The notes beneath the pieces were generated by a model. It saw nothing but the letters and a program-made list of their open reading frames with translations, did no database searches and was not told the origin of the DNA. Below are positions 54,948 through 62,338 of a stretch of 62,338 nucleotides of DNA, in pieces (the first letter of the stretch is position 1; the number at the start of each line of letters is the position of its first letter). The stretch is from Fidelibacterota bacterium (GTDB taxonomy: Bacteria; Fidelibacterota; Fidelibacteria; Fidelibacterales; Fidelibacteraceae). A program made the translations under genes and the position numbers. The DNA lies in NCBI GenBank assembly GCA_028716785.1, contig JAQUPD010000008.1, forward strand, positions 1 through 62,338, read 5' to 3'.

Positions 54948-55778
54948 ATGGAAATGTTTGATACCCTTATTTACGGAGCCTCCTGGTATGGCGTGGTAAC
55001 TGCCTTAAAAGCTGCCCGCGCAGGTAAAAAAGTTGCTCTTTTTAATCACTATGGATTTCCAGGGGGTGTGTTGAGTACGTGTTTGAGTGTTTATCAGCGC
55101 GTAGATGATACCCTTTTATATCCAGAAACAATAAGTGCTGAAGTGTATGAAGAAATCCGAAAAGAACGAGGGGGCATCCTTAAAAATGAAGGTCTGTACC
55201 TCCTTTTTAATCCCGAAATTATAAAGATAAAACTCCTAAAAGCGTTGGAGGATTCTTCTGTCTATCTTCTTTTTTATGTCGTTCCAGTAGCTATTGAGAT
55301 TAAAAATGCCTGTAAAAAAGTGACATTTTATCAACGTGATGGTCTCAAAGAATATGGATGCACTACTTTGATTGATGCTTCTGAAAATGCGTCCCTCGAA
55401 CGGTTAATTCATCCTGTAATCCCCTTAAATCATTCAATTTTTCATTGTTTTATTCAAAGTCCGCAAAAACCCATATACGATTCGTTGGTAGAGTGTATAG
55501 AATTAGACAATCATCGATGGTGGGTTTCTGTAAATTTTGAGGCAGATAAAAAAGGGAATGAAGATCCTTCACTCAGTATGCATCGAACACTTGATAGACT
55601 TTATGATGCTATGTTAGATCAAGGAGCCACTATTCAACTTGTTCCTATACAACCCGAATCTCTTTACCATTTTTCAGAGAATACTTCACAACACTTCTCT
55701 CCCTTTTTATTATCAGATGCCGATAATTTTAAAAAGATCATTATGAAGACATTGGAAGGAGAATTACATGATTCCTGA
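54948..55778 (+). CDS. Short FAD-dependent oxidoreductase-like protein, degenerate nucleotide motif
   Basis: From ATG 54948 this 276-aa protein begins like FAD_oxidored family proteins (FDTLIYGASWYGVVTALKAA, ALFNHYGFPGGVLST). The GxGxxG loop reads GASWYG, with Ser12 where the second Gly should be. The C-terminal FAD-contacting block present in the homolog at 56466 (AGRCLSATREGQAAIRIMPT) is absent. It is about 160 aa shorter than that homolog and could be a non-catalytic partner or a decayed copy. It overlaps the nanE start by 11 nt. Upstream in-frame ATG 54864 lies inside the previous gene and adds no motif. Confidence 0.75.
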   Translation: MEMFDTLIYGASWYGVVTALKAARAGKKVALFNHYGFPGGVLSTCLSVYQRVDDTLLYPETISAEVYEEIRKERGGILKNEGLYLLFNPEIIKIKLLKALEDSSVYLLFYVVPVAIEIKNACKKVTFYQRDGLKEYGCTTLIDASENASLERLIHPVIPLNHSIFHCFIQSPQKPIYDSLVECIELDNHRWWVSVNFEADKKGNEDPSLSMHRTLDRLYDAMLDQGATIQLVPIQPESLYHFSENTSQHFSPFLLSDADNFKKIIMKTLEGELHDS

Positions 55779-56469
55779 TGTTTTACAAGCAGTAAAACAC
55801 GGCTTAATTGTTTCTTGCCAGGCGAAAAAAGGGGAACCTTTTAATGCTCCTGAACGACTTGCTTTGTTTGCAGAGTCTGCGGTGATAGGAGGTGCCGTTG
55901 GAATTCGCGCAGAAGGGGAAAGAAATGTCCGCTATATATCTCACATAGTGGATGTTCCGATTGTTGGCTTAATAAAAACTATCTATCCTGATGGATTGGT
56001 ATGTATAACACGGACATTCAATGATGTTGAAAAGTTGATTTTGGCAGGGTCACATCTTCTTGCTATTGATGGAACATTTCGAACCTATAATGGCTATACT
56101 GGGCCAGAATTTATTCGTCATGTGCGAAATCGATATGCTATTCCTGTCATGGCGGATATAGCAACAGTTGAAGAAGGACTTGCATGTGCTGAAGCTGGCG
56201 CTGCCTGTTTAGCCACAACATTAAGTGGTTATACACCCGATACCTTTCGAAAAAGCAAGAAAACTCCTGATTTTAAACTTATAAAAGAGTTAGCATCACA
56301 AAGTGATATTCCTGTTATCGCAGAAGGCCGTATTCATTCACCTGAAGATGCGGCGAAAGCGCTTCATTTAGGTGCCTGGGCTGTTGTTGTAGGCACAGCG
56401 ATAACACGTCCTATTGATATAACATCCTGGTATGTTGAAAAAATGAAAGAAGCTGTAAAAAAACCATGA
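55768..56469 (+). CDS. nanE: N-acetylmannosamine-6-phosphate 2-epimerase
   Basis: NanE converts ManNAc-6-P to GlcNAc-6-P, which NagA then deacetylates. The protein is 233 aa with a TIM barrel. Family blocks are GLIVSCQAKKGEPFNAPE, GGAVGIRAEGERN, IVGLIKTIYPDG, AIDGTFRTYN, MADIATVEEGLACAEAGAAC, TTLSGYT and VIAEGRIHSPEDA. It lies between the two FAD oxidoreductase genes, overlapping the first by 11 nt and the second by 4 nt. It is the clearest sign that the locus handles ManNAc or a sialic-acid/ManNAc-containing glycan. No ManNAc kinase gene is seen in the window. Confidence 0.95.
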   Translation: MIPDVLQAVKHGLIVSCQAKKGEPFNAPERLALFAESAVIGGAVGIRAEGERNVRYISHIVDVPIVGLIKTIYPDGLVCITRTFNDVEKLILAGSHLLAIDGTFRTYNGYTGPEFIRHVRNRYAIPVMADIATVEEGLACAEAGAACLATTLSGYTPDTFRKSKKTPDFKLIKELASQSDIPVIAEGRIHSPEDAAKALHLGAWAVVVGTAITRPIDITSWYVEKMKEAVKKP

Positions 56470-57767
56470 AAAATGTGTCCCTTTTTTATGATGTTGTTGT
56501 AACTGGTGGGGGAATTGCAGGCCTTGCAGCGGCGGTAAAAGCAGCCAGACTTGGTGCAAAAACTCTTTTAATTGAACAGTATGGTTTTATTGGAGGTTCA
56601 GCAACTGTTTGTATGGTTTCTCCTTTTATGAAATATGCTATCCAGGGTATTCCCCTAACGCGAGGTATTTTTCAAGAACTAAAAGAAGCTATGATTCGCC
56701 GGAAAGGGATGATTGATAATGGTTTTTCTGGAATTGCTTTTCGCCTGGCAGCGTTTGACCTTTTAACTCAGGCCGGAGTGCATGTGCTTCCCAATGCCTT
56801 GCTTATTAAAGCAATATTGAAGAACAGACTCCTTGAATCAATACAAATTTTATATGAAGGTGAAATAATACCAGTCCATGGGAAAGTCTTTATCGATACA
56901 ACCGGTGATGCCCAACTTACCTATTTATCAGGACTTCGCTATGAAAAAGGAGAGAATGGGAAACTTCAGACAATGACGCTCTTTTTTAGAATGGGGAATA
57001 TTCATCTCCCCCATGTTCTTGACTATGTAAAAAAACATCCTGAAGACTTTTTCCCATGGATGGATTATGATTTCGATTTGAGAAAAATAATTACGGTAAG
57101 TGGATACTTTAGTACTATTCAAAAAGCACATCGTGAAAACAGACTTTCAGAGAATATAAAGTATATTTTTTTTACAACTTTACCCGCTAGCGGGGAGGCT
57201 TCGTTTAATACAACAAATATCTTAGACCTTGATGGAACGCGCTCGGAAGATTTAACCCGAGCAGAAATTGAAGCAAGACATCAGGTAATCGATGTAGTCC
57301 ATCTGCTAACTAATGAAATTCCAGGCTTTGAAAATGCCTTTCTTTTAGAAACAGCAACACAAATTGGGATTCGTGAATCACGGAGAGTTGTGGGTGATTA
57401 TGTGCTGACGGGGAAAGATGTGCTCCAAGGTCGAAAATTTGAGGACATGATAGCCCGCGCCTGTTATGGCATTGATATTCATGGTGCTAAAGGAGAAAAA
57501 GATCGCATGGATGAACTGAAAGAAGGGGATTTTTATACCATTCCTTTTCGTTCACTGATTCATCGAGATGCAGAAAATGTCTTAAGTGCGGGTCGATGCC
57601 TTTCTGCTACACGAGAAGGACAAGCTGCTATAAGAATTATGCCAACGTCTGCAGCAACAGGTGAAGCTGCTGGTGCTGCCGCTGCTTTGGCTGTAATAAA
57701 GAATATTCCTCTCCGCACGATTCCATACCCTGAACTGCATGAACTTCTTCGACATAATCTTGAATAA
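56466..57767 (+). CDS. FAD-dependent oxidoreductase (FAD_oxidored family)
   Basis: This 433-aa enzyme has an intact dinucleotide motif (DVVVTGGGIAGLAAAVKAARL) and Glu at the end of strand 2 (LLIEQYGFIGGS). FIDTTGDAQLTYLSGL carries the second FAD contact, and residues about 370-410 hold SAGRCLSATREGQAAIRIMP. It is probably soluble, without a signal peptide. In glycan loci this family is often seen near sugar hydrolases; oxidation of a sugar hydroxyl would be one role, but the substrate is unknown. It overlaps nanE by 4 nt, and the next gene begins 73 nt later. Confidence 0.88.
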   Translation: MKNVSLFYDVVVTGGGIAGLAAAVKAARLGAKTLLIEQYGFIGGSATVCMVSPFMKYAIQGIPLTRGIFQELKEAMIRRKGMIDNGFSGIAFRLAAFDLLTQAGVHVLPNALLIKAILKNRLLESIQILYEGEIIPVHGKVFIDTTGDAQLTYLSGLRYEKGENGKLQTMTLFFRMGNIHLPHVLDYVKKHPEDFFPWMDYDFDLRKIITVSGYFSTIQKAHRENRLSENIKYIFFTTLPASGEASFNTTNILDLDGTRSEDLTRAEIEARHQVIDVVHLLTNEIPGFENAFLLETATQIGIRESRRVVGDYVLTGKDVLQGRKFEDMIARACYGIDIHGAKGEKDRMDELKEGDFYTIPFRSLIHRDAENVLSAGRCLSATREGQAAIRIMPTSAATGEAAGAAAALAVIKNIPLRTIPYPELHELLRHNLE

Positions 57768-57840
57768 AAATGACTTTTAATGTGTTCCGAATTCAACGAT
57801 TAAGTGCAACTCAAACGGAGAACAGAAGAAGGAGAATTCC

Positions 57841-58944
57841 TTGAAAAAAATGCTGTGGTTGATTATCATGCTTGTCCCCTTTTTATATGCAAGTACACCA
57901 TCAGAACCTGAGAAAGTTCATGGCATGTGGTTTAGACCACCAGCAGATTCTGTTGAGCTGATTCAATCCCTTGAGAAGATGAAAAATTTGGGTATCAATA
58001 CCATTTTTATTGAAACATTTTATCATAGCTGGACGATATATCCCAGCGAAAACACCTATCAAAGACCTGAATTTTTAGGATGGGATCCTTTAGCAATGAC
58101 CCTGAAAGTCGCTCACGCCAACAATATGGAAGTCCATGCGTGGCTTGAAGTGTTTTATGCTTATAATCCAGACTATCTCGATGGCACATACGGACCAATT
58201 TTATCTGAACATCCAGATTGGCTTTTAGAGTCCAATGATCCTGCGGACCCTTTTGCGGAAGATGGGAAATTATTTTTTAATCCTGCGCATCCTAGCGTGC
58301 AATTATATCTCCTAACCATGATGAAAGAATTGATGATGAAATATCCCATTGATGGCATCAATTTGGATTATATTCGATATCCCGTTCATTCTGAGGAAAA
58401 ACAATTTGGTTTCGATCCCGTTTCACGATCGCTTTTTTACGAAGAGACTGGGGTTGAATTGTCCAAGGAATCTATAAAAAATGATGATGTTTTTCGCCGG
58501 TTTGCGGCATGGAAAATAAAAAATGTTACAAAATTTGTTGAAAAAACAGCTTGTGAATTAAAAACAATGAATCCGAACATCCAGCTTTCTGCGGCTGTAT
58601 TTCCCTCTTATCAGAACGATCCCCAATGCTTGAGCAAATTTCAAGATTGGGGCGCATGGGTGAAAGGGGATATGCTGGATTTTATTACCCCAATGTGTTA
58701 TGGGCATATCAGAAATATAAGACAACAGGAAATCCGTGAGTCATTGGAGCTATCTAGAGTTCCAGTTGTGATTGGACTTTCCATAAATCGTGTAGAAACA
58801 TCTCAGGATGTTGAAGCGCTGATAAAGGATGGATTTGCAAATGGGCTGTCGGCTGGGATCGCCTGGTTTGCCTATAATTGGATAAATCCTGTTTTTCTTG
58901 AAACCGTCACACACTTTTTTACAGAGGCAGTGAATGAAAAATAA
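57841..58944 (+). CDS. GHL10 (DUF187) glycoside-hydrolase-like protein, TTG start
   Basis: This is the fourth GHL10 protein, 367 aa. It starts at TTG 57841, which has AAGGAG 6 nt upstream; ATG 57850 is the alternative but lies too far from that site. The signal peptide (KKMLWLIIMLVPFLYAS) lacks a lipobox. Barrel blocks are EKVHGMWFRPPADSVELI, NTIFIETFYHSWTIYPS, NNMEVHAWLEVFYAY, PIDGINLDYIRYPVHS and DFITPMCYG. It lacks golvesin-like and sorting domains, so it is a minimal secreted or periplasmic enzyme. It overlaps the phosphohexomutase by 11 nt, linking hydrolysis and sugar-phosphate steps. Confidence 0.9.
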   Translation: MKKMLWLIIMLVPFLYASTPSEPEKVHGMWFRPPADSVELIQSLEKMKNLGINTIFIETFYHSWTIYPSENTYQRPEFLGWDPLAMTLKVAHANNMEVHAWLEVFYAYNPDYLDGTYGPILSEHPDWLLESNDPADPFAEDGKLFFNPAHPSVQLYLLTMMKELMMKYPIDGINLDYIRYPVHSEEKQFGFDPVSRSLFYEETGVELSKESIKNDDVFRRFAAWKIKNVTKFVEKTACELKTMNPNIQLSAAVFPSYQNDPQCLSKFQDWGAWVKGDMLDFITPMCYGHIRNIRQQEIRESLELSRVPVVIGLSINRVETSQDVEALIKDGFANGLSAGIAWFAYNWINPVFLETVTHFFTEAVNEK

Positions 58945-60379
58945 TCCCATACACTTTGGTACAGATGGCTGGCGTGGCTTTTTGGATTCTGAAATGAACA
59001 AAAACTCTGTAAGTCTAGTGGCTCAGGCTTTTGCCGATTATTTGTCTTCAAAGATATCAAAAGAATCACCTTCCTGTGTGATTGGATATGATACTCGTCG
59101 CTATTCCAAAGTTTTTGCGGAACTCTTTGCCGAAATTCTTAGCGGAAATGGGATTGATACATTTCTTTCTGATCGTGTGGTTCCTACTCCTGTGGTTTCC
59201 TTTACGGTAAAAGAACGAGGTCTCCATGCTGGGGTCATGATTACAGCAAGTCATAATCCTCCTACTTATAATGGAGTGAAGTTTAAAGGTCCTTATGGCG
59301 GTCCCTTTTTAACAGAAGAAACCCTGAAGGTTGAAAAAAACCTTGGGAAATCCCCTATAAAACGTTCAAAAATAAATGTAAAACAAGTCAATCTTTTGCC
59401 CGATTATATGGCACGCTTAGAGGAACTCATCGATTTTTCTCTAATTCAAGAAGCAGGGATTTCGTGTGCTGTGGATTCGATGCATGGCGCAGGGGGGACT
59501 CTTTTAACAACTCTTTTAAACACTCATAAGTGTAAAGTATATGGAATTGCTGAAACTTACAAAGAGGATTTTGGTGGCCGCCTGGCAGAGCCCATAGAAA
59601 AAAATCTTGGACCTCTTCAAGATTTTTTAAGCAATCATCGTGATGTTTCGCTTGGTGTAGCAACGGATGGAGATGCCGATAGACTGGGTGTCATGATGAA
59701 TAACGGCATTTGGCTAAGTGCACAAGATACAATCCTTTATTTAACAGATTACCTTGTATGCACCAAAAAAATCCCGGGGGCACTTGTAAAAACTGCTTCG
59801 GTGACGGATAAATTACGCCTTTTTGAAAGGGATTATGATCGGTTGCTTTTTGAAGTGCAAGTTGGGTTTAAATATATTACTGAAAAAATGTTAGAATTAC
59901 CCGTTGCATTTGGCGCTGAAGAAAGTGGTGGCTTTGGATATGGCATCCACATGCCAGAACGTGATGGTATTTTCTCAGCCCTTCTATTTTTGGAAATGAT
60001 CGCCGCTTCTGGTTTTACGTTCCTTTCAGATTACATGATTTATTCTCAAAAGAAATACGGAAAAATCTACTATGATCGAATTGATTCTCTTTGTGATGTC
60101 CCCAATAGGCTGGATGTCCTGCCTGCCTTATATAAAACACATGTAACAAAAATTGGCCCCTATGTGGTAAAAAATATTCAACCCTATATTAGCAGCCAGG
60201 CTATCATTAATGGGATTAAATTTCGTCTTGATGGCACGTGTCGGTGGCTTCTTCTTCGAGCTTCTGATACAGAACCCCTCATGCGAGTTTATGCCGAAGG
60301 GGAGTCAGATGATGAAGTAACGTTGCTTTTACAAAAAGGCGTGAATTTGATCTATACTTATGCAGGAGTTCATTCATGA
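58934..60379 (+). CDS. Phosphoglucomutase/phosphomannomutase-family phosphohexomutase
   Basis: This 481-aa protein has all four functional loops: the phosphoserine loop ITASHNPPTYNGVKF, the metal loop ATDGDADRLGVM, the sugar loop FGAEESGGFGYGIHMPERDG and the phosphate loop RASDTEPLMRVY. The enzyme moves phosphate between C1 and C6 of a hexose or hexosamine. The substrate (Glc, Man, GlcN or GlcNAc) cannot be told from these motifs. It overlaps the upstream GHL10 gene by 11 nt and the HAD gene by 4 nt, so it is in the same coupled series. No signal peptide, so it is cytoplasmic. Confidence 0.92.
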   Translation: MKNNPIHFGTDGWRGFLDSEMNKNSVSLVAQAFADYLSSKISKESPSCVIGYDTRRYSKVFAELFAEILSGNGIDTFLSDRVVPTPVVSFTVKERGLHAGVMITASHNPPTYNGVKFKGPYGGPFLTEETLKVEKNLGKSPIKRSKINVKQVNLLPDYMARLEELIDFSLIQEAGISCAVDSMHGAGGTLLTTLLNTHKCKVYGIAETYKEDFGGRLAEPIEKNLGPLQDFLSNHRDVSLGVATDGDADRLGVMMNNGIWLSAQDTILYLTDYLVCTKKIPGALVKTASVTDKLRLFERDYDRLLFEVQVGFKYITEKMLELPVAFGAEESGGFGYGIHMPERDGIFSALLFLEMIAASGFTFLSDYMIYSQKKYGKIYYDRIDSLCDVPNRLDVLPALYKTHVTKIGPYVVKNIQPYISSQAIINGIKFRLDGTCRWLLLRASDTEPLMRVYAEGESDDEVTLLLQKGVNLIYTYAGVHS

Positions 60380-61728
60380 CACGCATTATTTCCCCTCAAG
60401 AGGCTTCGAAAATGCTTGATGCAATGGCGAAAGAATGTGCGGTGATTAAAAATCCTGCTGGAATTTATCCTCCTTACGACATAGTTCCCATGGCAAAAAA
60501 AGTCATGCCCCCATTAAAGACAATAAAGGCTGTTGTTTCGGATATGGATGGCACAACAACAACAACCGAAGGACTTTGTATCCATTCCTTGGAATATATG
60601 GTTCGTCAAATTACAGGACAGATGGATGTATCTCAATGGCCAGGGTTAAATCCTGATACTGATTATCCTCATATTATTGGAAACAGTACGACTCGCCATG
60701 TGGAATACCTTCTTGAAAGATATCAAACAGCTATCCATCTTGAAGAATTTAAAAAGGCTTTTCTTAAAGCAGCTCTGTGGTTTTTGATAAAAGGGCAAGA
60801 TGACCAACGAAAAATAGAAGTACGACGAAATCTCATTGCTTTACAATGCCAGCCTGTTTTTGAGGTTATTGAATCGTATCGCCATGATGATCTTCTTGAT
60901 CCACAAACGATCTGGAAGAGAACTGAAAAAAAGCTGTTAACAACTTGCTTTAAGGGAATTACCTTTTTTACAGAGACGCAAAAGGTTAAAATGGCTGTGG
61001 ATATTTATTATCAGCGCTATCACGAAATTCTTTCGGCAATTGATCACCATGAAAAAATTCCTTATATGTCTACTGTTGAGTCCCTTATTGAACCCATGCC
61101 GGGGATTGGCATTTATTTGGCGTTGATGAAAGGATTTCTTGGGGATGAAATTCTTTCCTTGCTTCCAATCCTAAAAAATGAATATGAACAAAAGTCTGGG
61201 AAACCATTTCTCGAACAGGAAAGTTTAGAGGATAAATTGCTTTATATCTCAACCTATTTTGAAAAACATCCAATAAAAATTGCTATTGTAACCTCCTCGA
61301 TTTTTTATGAAGCACGAATTGTTATGAACCATGTTTTTGAACGCTTGAACCATCAGATGCGAGAATGGCCCCTCTCAGAAATAAGAAAAAAGCACCTTCT
61401 ATCAGCATTTTCTACCTATTATTCCATTTATGATGCCTTTGTTACAGCTAGTGATTCAAATGAAATTCGACTTAAACCTCATCGCGATTTATATAGCATT
61501 GCCTTACATCAACTTGGCATTTCTTCTGAGGATTTTGAAACTGTGGTGGGGTTTGAAGATAGTGAAAGTGGAACAATTGCTCTTCGTGCTGCAGGTATTG
61601 GACTGTGTTGTGCTGTGCCTTTTCATGAAACGAAGGGACATAATTTAAGTGCTGCCTCCTTGATTTTATTGGGAGGAATTCCTGAAGTAATATTAAAACA
61701 ATATGCTTTTTTAACTTTTGAGGATTGA
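60376..61728 (+). CDS. HAD-superfamily phosphatase with a large cap insertion
   Basis: This 450-aa HAD protein is much longer than typical beta-phosphoglucomutase-like enzymes (around 220 aa). Motif I is VVSDMDGTTTTTE, motif II TSSIFYEAR, motif III KPHRDLYSIAL and motif IV GFEDSESGTIALRAAG. The extra length lies between motifs I and II and in the N-terminal about 50 residues, suggesting a large helical cap. It should dephosphorylate or isomerise a sugar phosphate. It overlaps the phosphohexomutase by 4 nt and ends 2 nt before the GH38-like gene. Confidence 0.85.
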   Translation: MTRIISPQEASKMLDAMAKECAVIKNPAGIYPPYDIVPMAKKVMPPLKTIKAVVSDMDGTTTTTEGLCIHSLEYMVRQITGQMDVSQWPGLNPDTDYPHIIGNSTTRHVEYLLERYQTAIHLEEFKKAFLKAALWFLIKGQDDQRKIEVRRNLIALQCQPVFEVIESYRHDDLLDPQTIWKRTEKKLLTTCFKGITFFTETQKVKMAVDIYYQRYHEILSAIDHHEKIPYMSTVESLIEPMPGIGIYLALMKGFLGDEILSLLPILKNEYEQKSGKPFLEQESLEDKLLYISTYFEKHPIKIAIVTSSIFYEARIVMNHVFERLNHQMREWPLSEIRKKHLLSAFSTYYSIYDAFVTASDSNEIRLKPHRDLYSIALHQLGISSEDFETVVGFEDSESGTIALRAAGIGLCCAVPFHETKGHNLSAASLILLGGIPEVILKQYAFLTFED

Positions 61729-61730
61729 AA

Positions 61731-62338
61731 ATGAAACGGATTTTTCACGTAATTTCCAACACCCATTGGGATCGCGAATGGCGCTATCCTTTTCAAAAAA
61801 ATCGTCAAATGCTTGTGAAGATGATGGATACTTTACTGGAAATTTTAGAAAAAGAACCCGCCTATAAGGCATTTCATCTTGATAGTCAATCCGTGATTTT
61901 AGAGGATTATCTTGAAATACGTCCCGAAAAAGAGGAGGCGATTAAAAAGTTTGTCCAGGAAAAAAGACTTTTTATTGGACCATGGTTTATTTTACCCGAT
62001 GAATTTATGGTGAGTGGAGAGAATCTTGTCCGCAATCTTTTATTAGGACATAAAATCTGTAAGAAATTTGGGCGGGTTTCAAAGGTTGGTTATTCTCCTT
62101 TTTCGTGGGGACAAATTGCTCAGTTACCCCAGATTTATGCAGGATTTGGTATTGATGTTATCATGTTTTACCGGGGAGTGAATTCCCTCGATAGTCCTTA
62201 CGCTGAATTCCTATGGGAAGGTTCGGATGGCACTGTTGCATTAGCTTCCCGCTTTTCTACCATGCCACGCTATAATTTCTACTTTTACGTCTATCGTCCT
62301 GTTATTCATAATGAAACGCCTGATAGGGTGGAACATCC
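61731..62338 (+). CDS. GH38 alpha-mannosidase-like protein with missing nucleophile (partial, runs off the window)
   Basis: The first 202 residues of a GH38-like protein. The start MKRIFHVISNTHWDREWRYP contains the zinc-binding HWD motif (His12, Asp14). The second hallmark block, normally GYLPDxFGHxxQMPQI, reads GYSPFSWGQIAQLPQI at residues 120-135, so the catalytic and zinc-binding Asp is Phe124 and the His is Gln128. The rest of the gene, including the later zinc His, is outside the window. Loss of the Asp predicts no classical GH38 activity. The gene has no signal peptide. GAGGATTGAAA precedes the ATG. Confidence 0.82.
   Translation, partial: MKRIFHVISNTHWDREWRYPFQKNRQMLVKMMDTLLEILEKEPAYKAFHLDSQSVILEDYLEIRPEKEEAIKKFVQEKRLFIGPWFILPDEFMVSGENLVRNLLLGHKICKKFGRVSKVGYSPFSWGQIAQLPQIYAGFGIDVIMFYRGVNSLDSPYAEFLWEGSDGTVALASRFSTMPRYNFYFYVYRPVIHNETPDRVEH

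Noticed and set aside
1-62338. CRISPR arrays, insertion sequences, prophage genes or integrase sites.
   Set aside because: I saw no regular spaced repeats, transposase, integrase or phage structural gene; tRNAs show no adjacent integrase or repeated 3' end.

Overview
The window looks like chromosomal DNA from an uncultured anaerobe of the FCB group (Marinimicrobia, KSB1, Cloacimonadota or Calditrichota type). The evidence is seen directly. At least seven predicted secreted proteins end in a beta-sandwich tail with a NYPNPFNP-like motif and a final KMVYLK-like strand, which is the type IX secretion (T9SS) sorting domain. There is also a PorV-like outer-membrane protein, a CarboxypepD-regulatory-like TonB receptor, a type III glutamine synthetase, and [FeFe]-hydrogenase maturation genes (a TM1266-like gene and hydG). 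The DNA is AT-rich and tightly packed, with many 1-14 nt gene overlaps. I cannot fix the phylum without a marker-gene search.

Bases 1-889 carry no gene but hold copies of a composite GC-rich/AT-rich repeat. A minus-strand operon follows: der, a secreted HExxH peptidase and yigZ. Next, on the plus strand, come a secreted papain-like peptidase, bioY, a response regulator, a 2065-residue single-chain AddA-AddB nuclease/helicase, the TM1266-like gene, hydG and an 81-aa partner, and a 900-aa secreted polysaccharide-deacetylase-like protein. A minus-strand tRNA cluster (Gln, Glu, Arg) with its own terminator precedes an Lrp-type regulator and glnN. An almost 900-base gap without a clear gene separates these from a fakA-fakB-plsY operon, which would phosphorylate fatty acids and pass the acyl phosphate to glycerol-3-phosphate.

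From about 28 kb to the window end lies a large amino-sugar/glycan locus. On the minus strand it has two GHL10 (DUF187) glycoside-hydrolase-like proteins followed by nagA. Divergently it has a TonB receptor, a secreted protein, a PorV-like protein, two small outer-membrane barrels, two paralogous propeller/CBM-like secreted proteins (one cut by an in-frame TAG), a third GHL10 protein, a ROK repressor, a NAGPA-type phosphodiester glycosidase, a permease, a hydantoinase/oxoprolinase-family protein, a NagX-like acyltransferase, a small degenerate FAD protein, nanE, a full FAD oxidoreductase, a fourth GHL10 protein, a phosphohexomutase, a HAD phosphatase, and the start of a GH38-like protein lacking the expected nucleophile Asp. 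A 25-bp inverted repeat in the divergent promoter region has the same arms and spacing as the Bacillus XylR (ROK) operator, which suggests that the ROK gene controls both arms.

My working inference is that this is a T9SS-exported, ROK-controlled system without SusD. It would degrade and import an amino-sugar polymer (denuded peptidoglycan, or a GlcNAc/ManNAc phosphodiester glycan) and feed GlcNAc-6-P through NanE and NagA. The FAD enzymes, the hydantoinase-like protein and the atypical GH38 are parts whose role I cannot assign.
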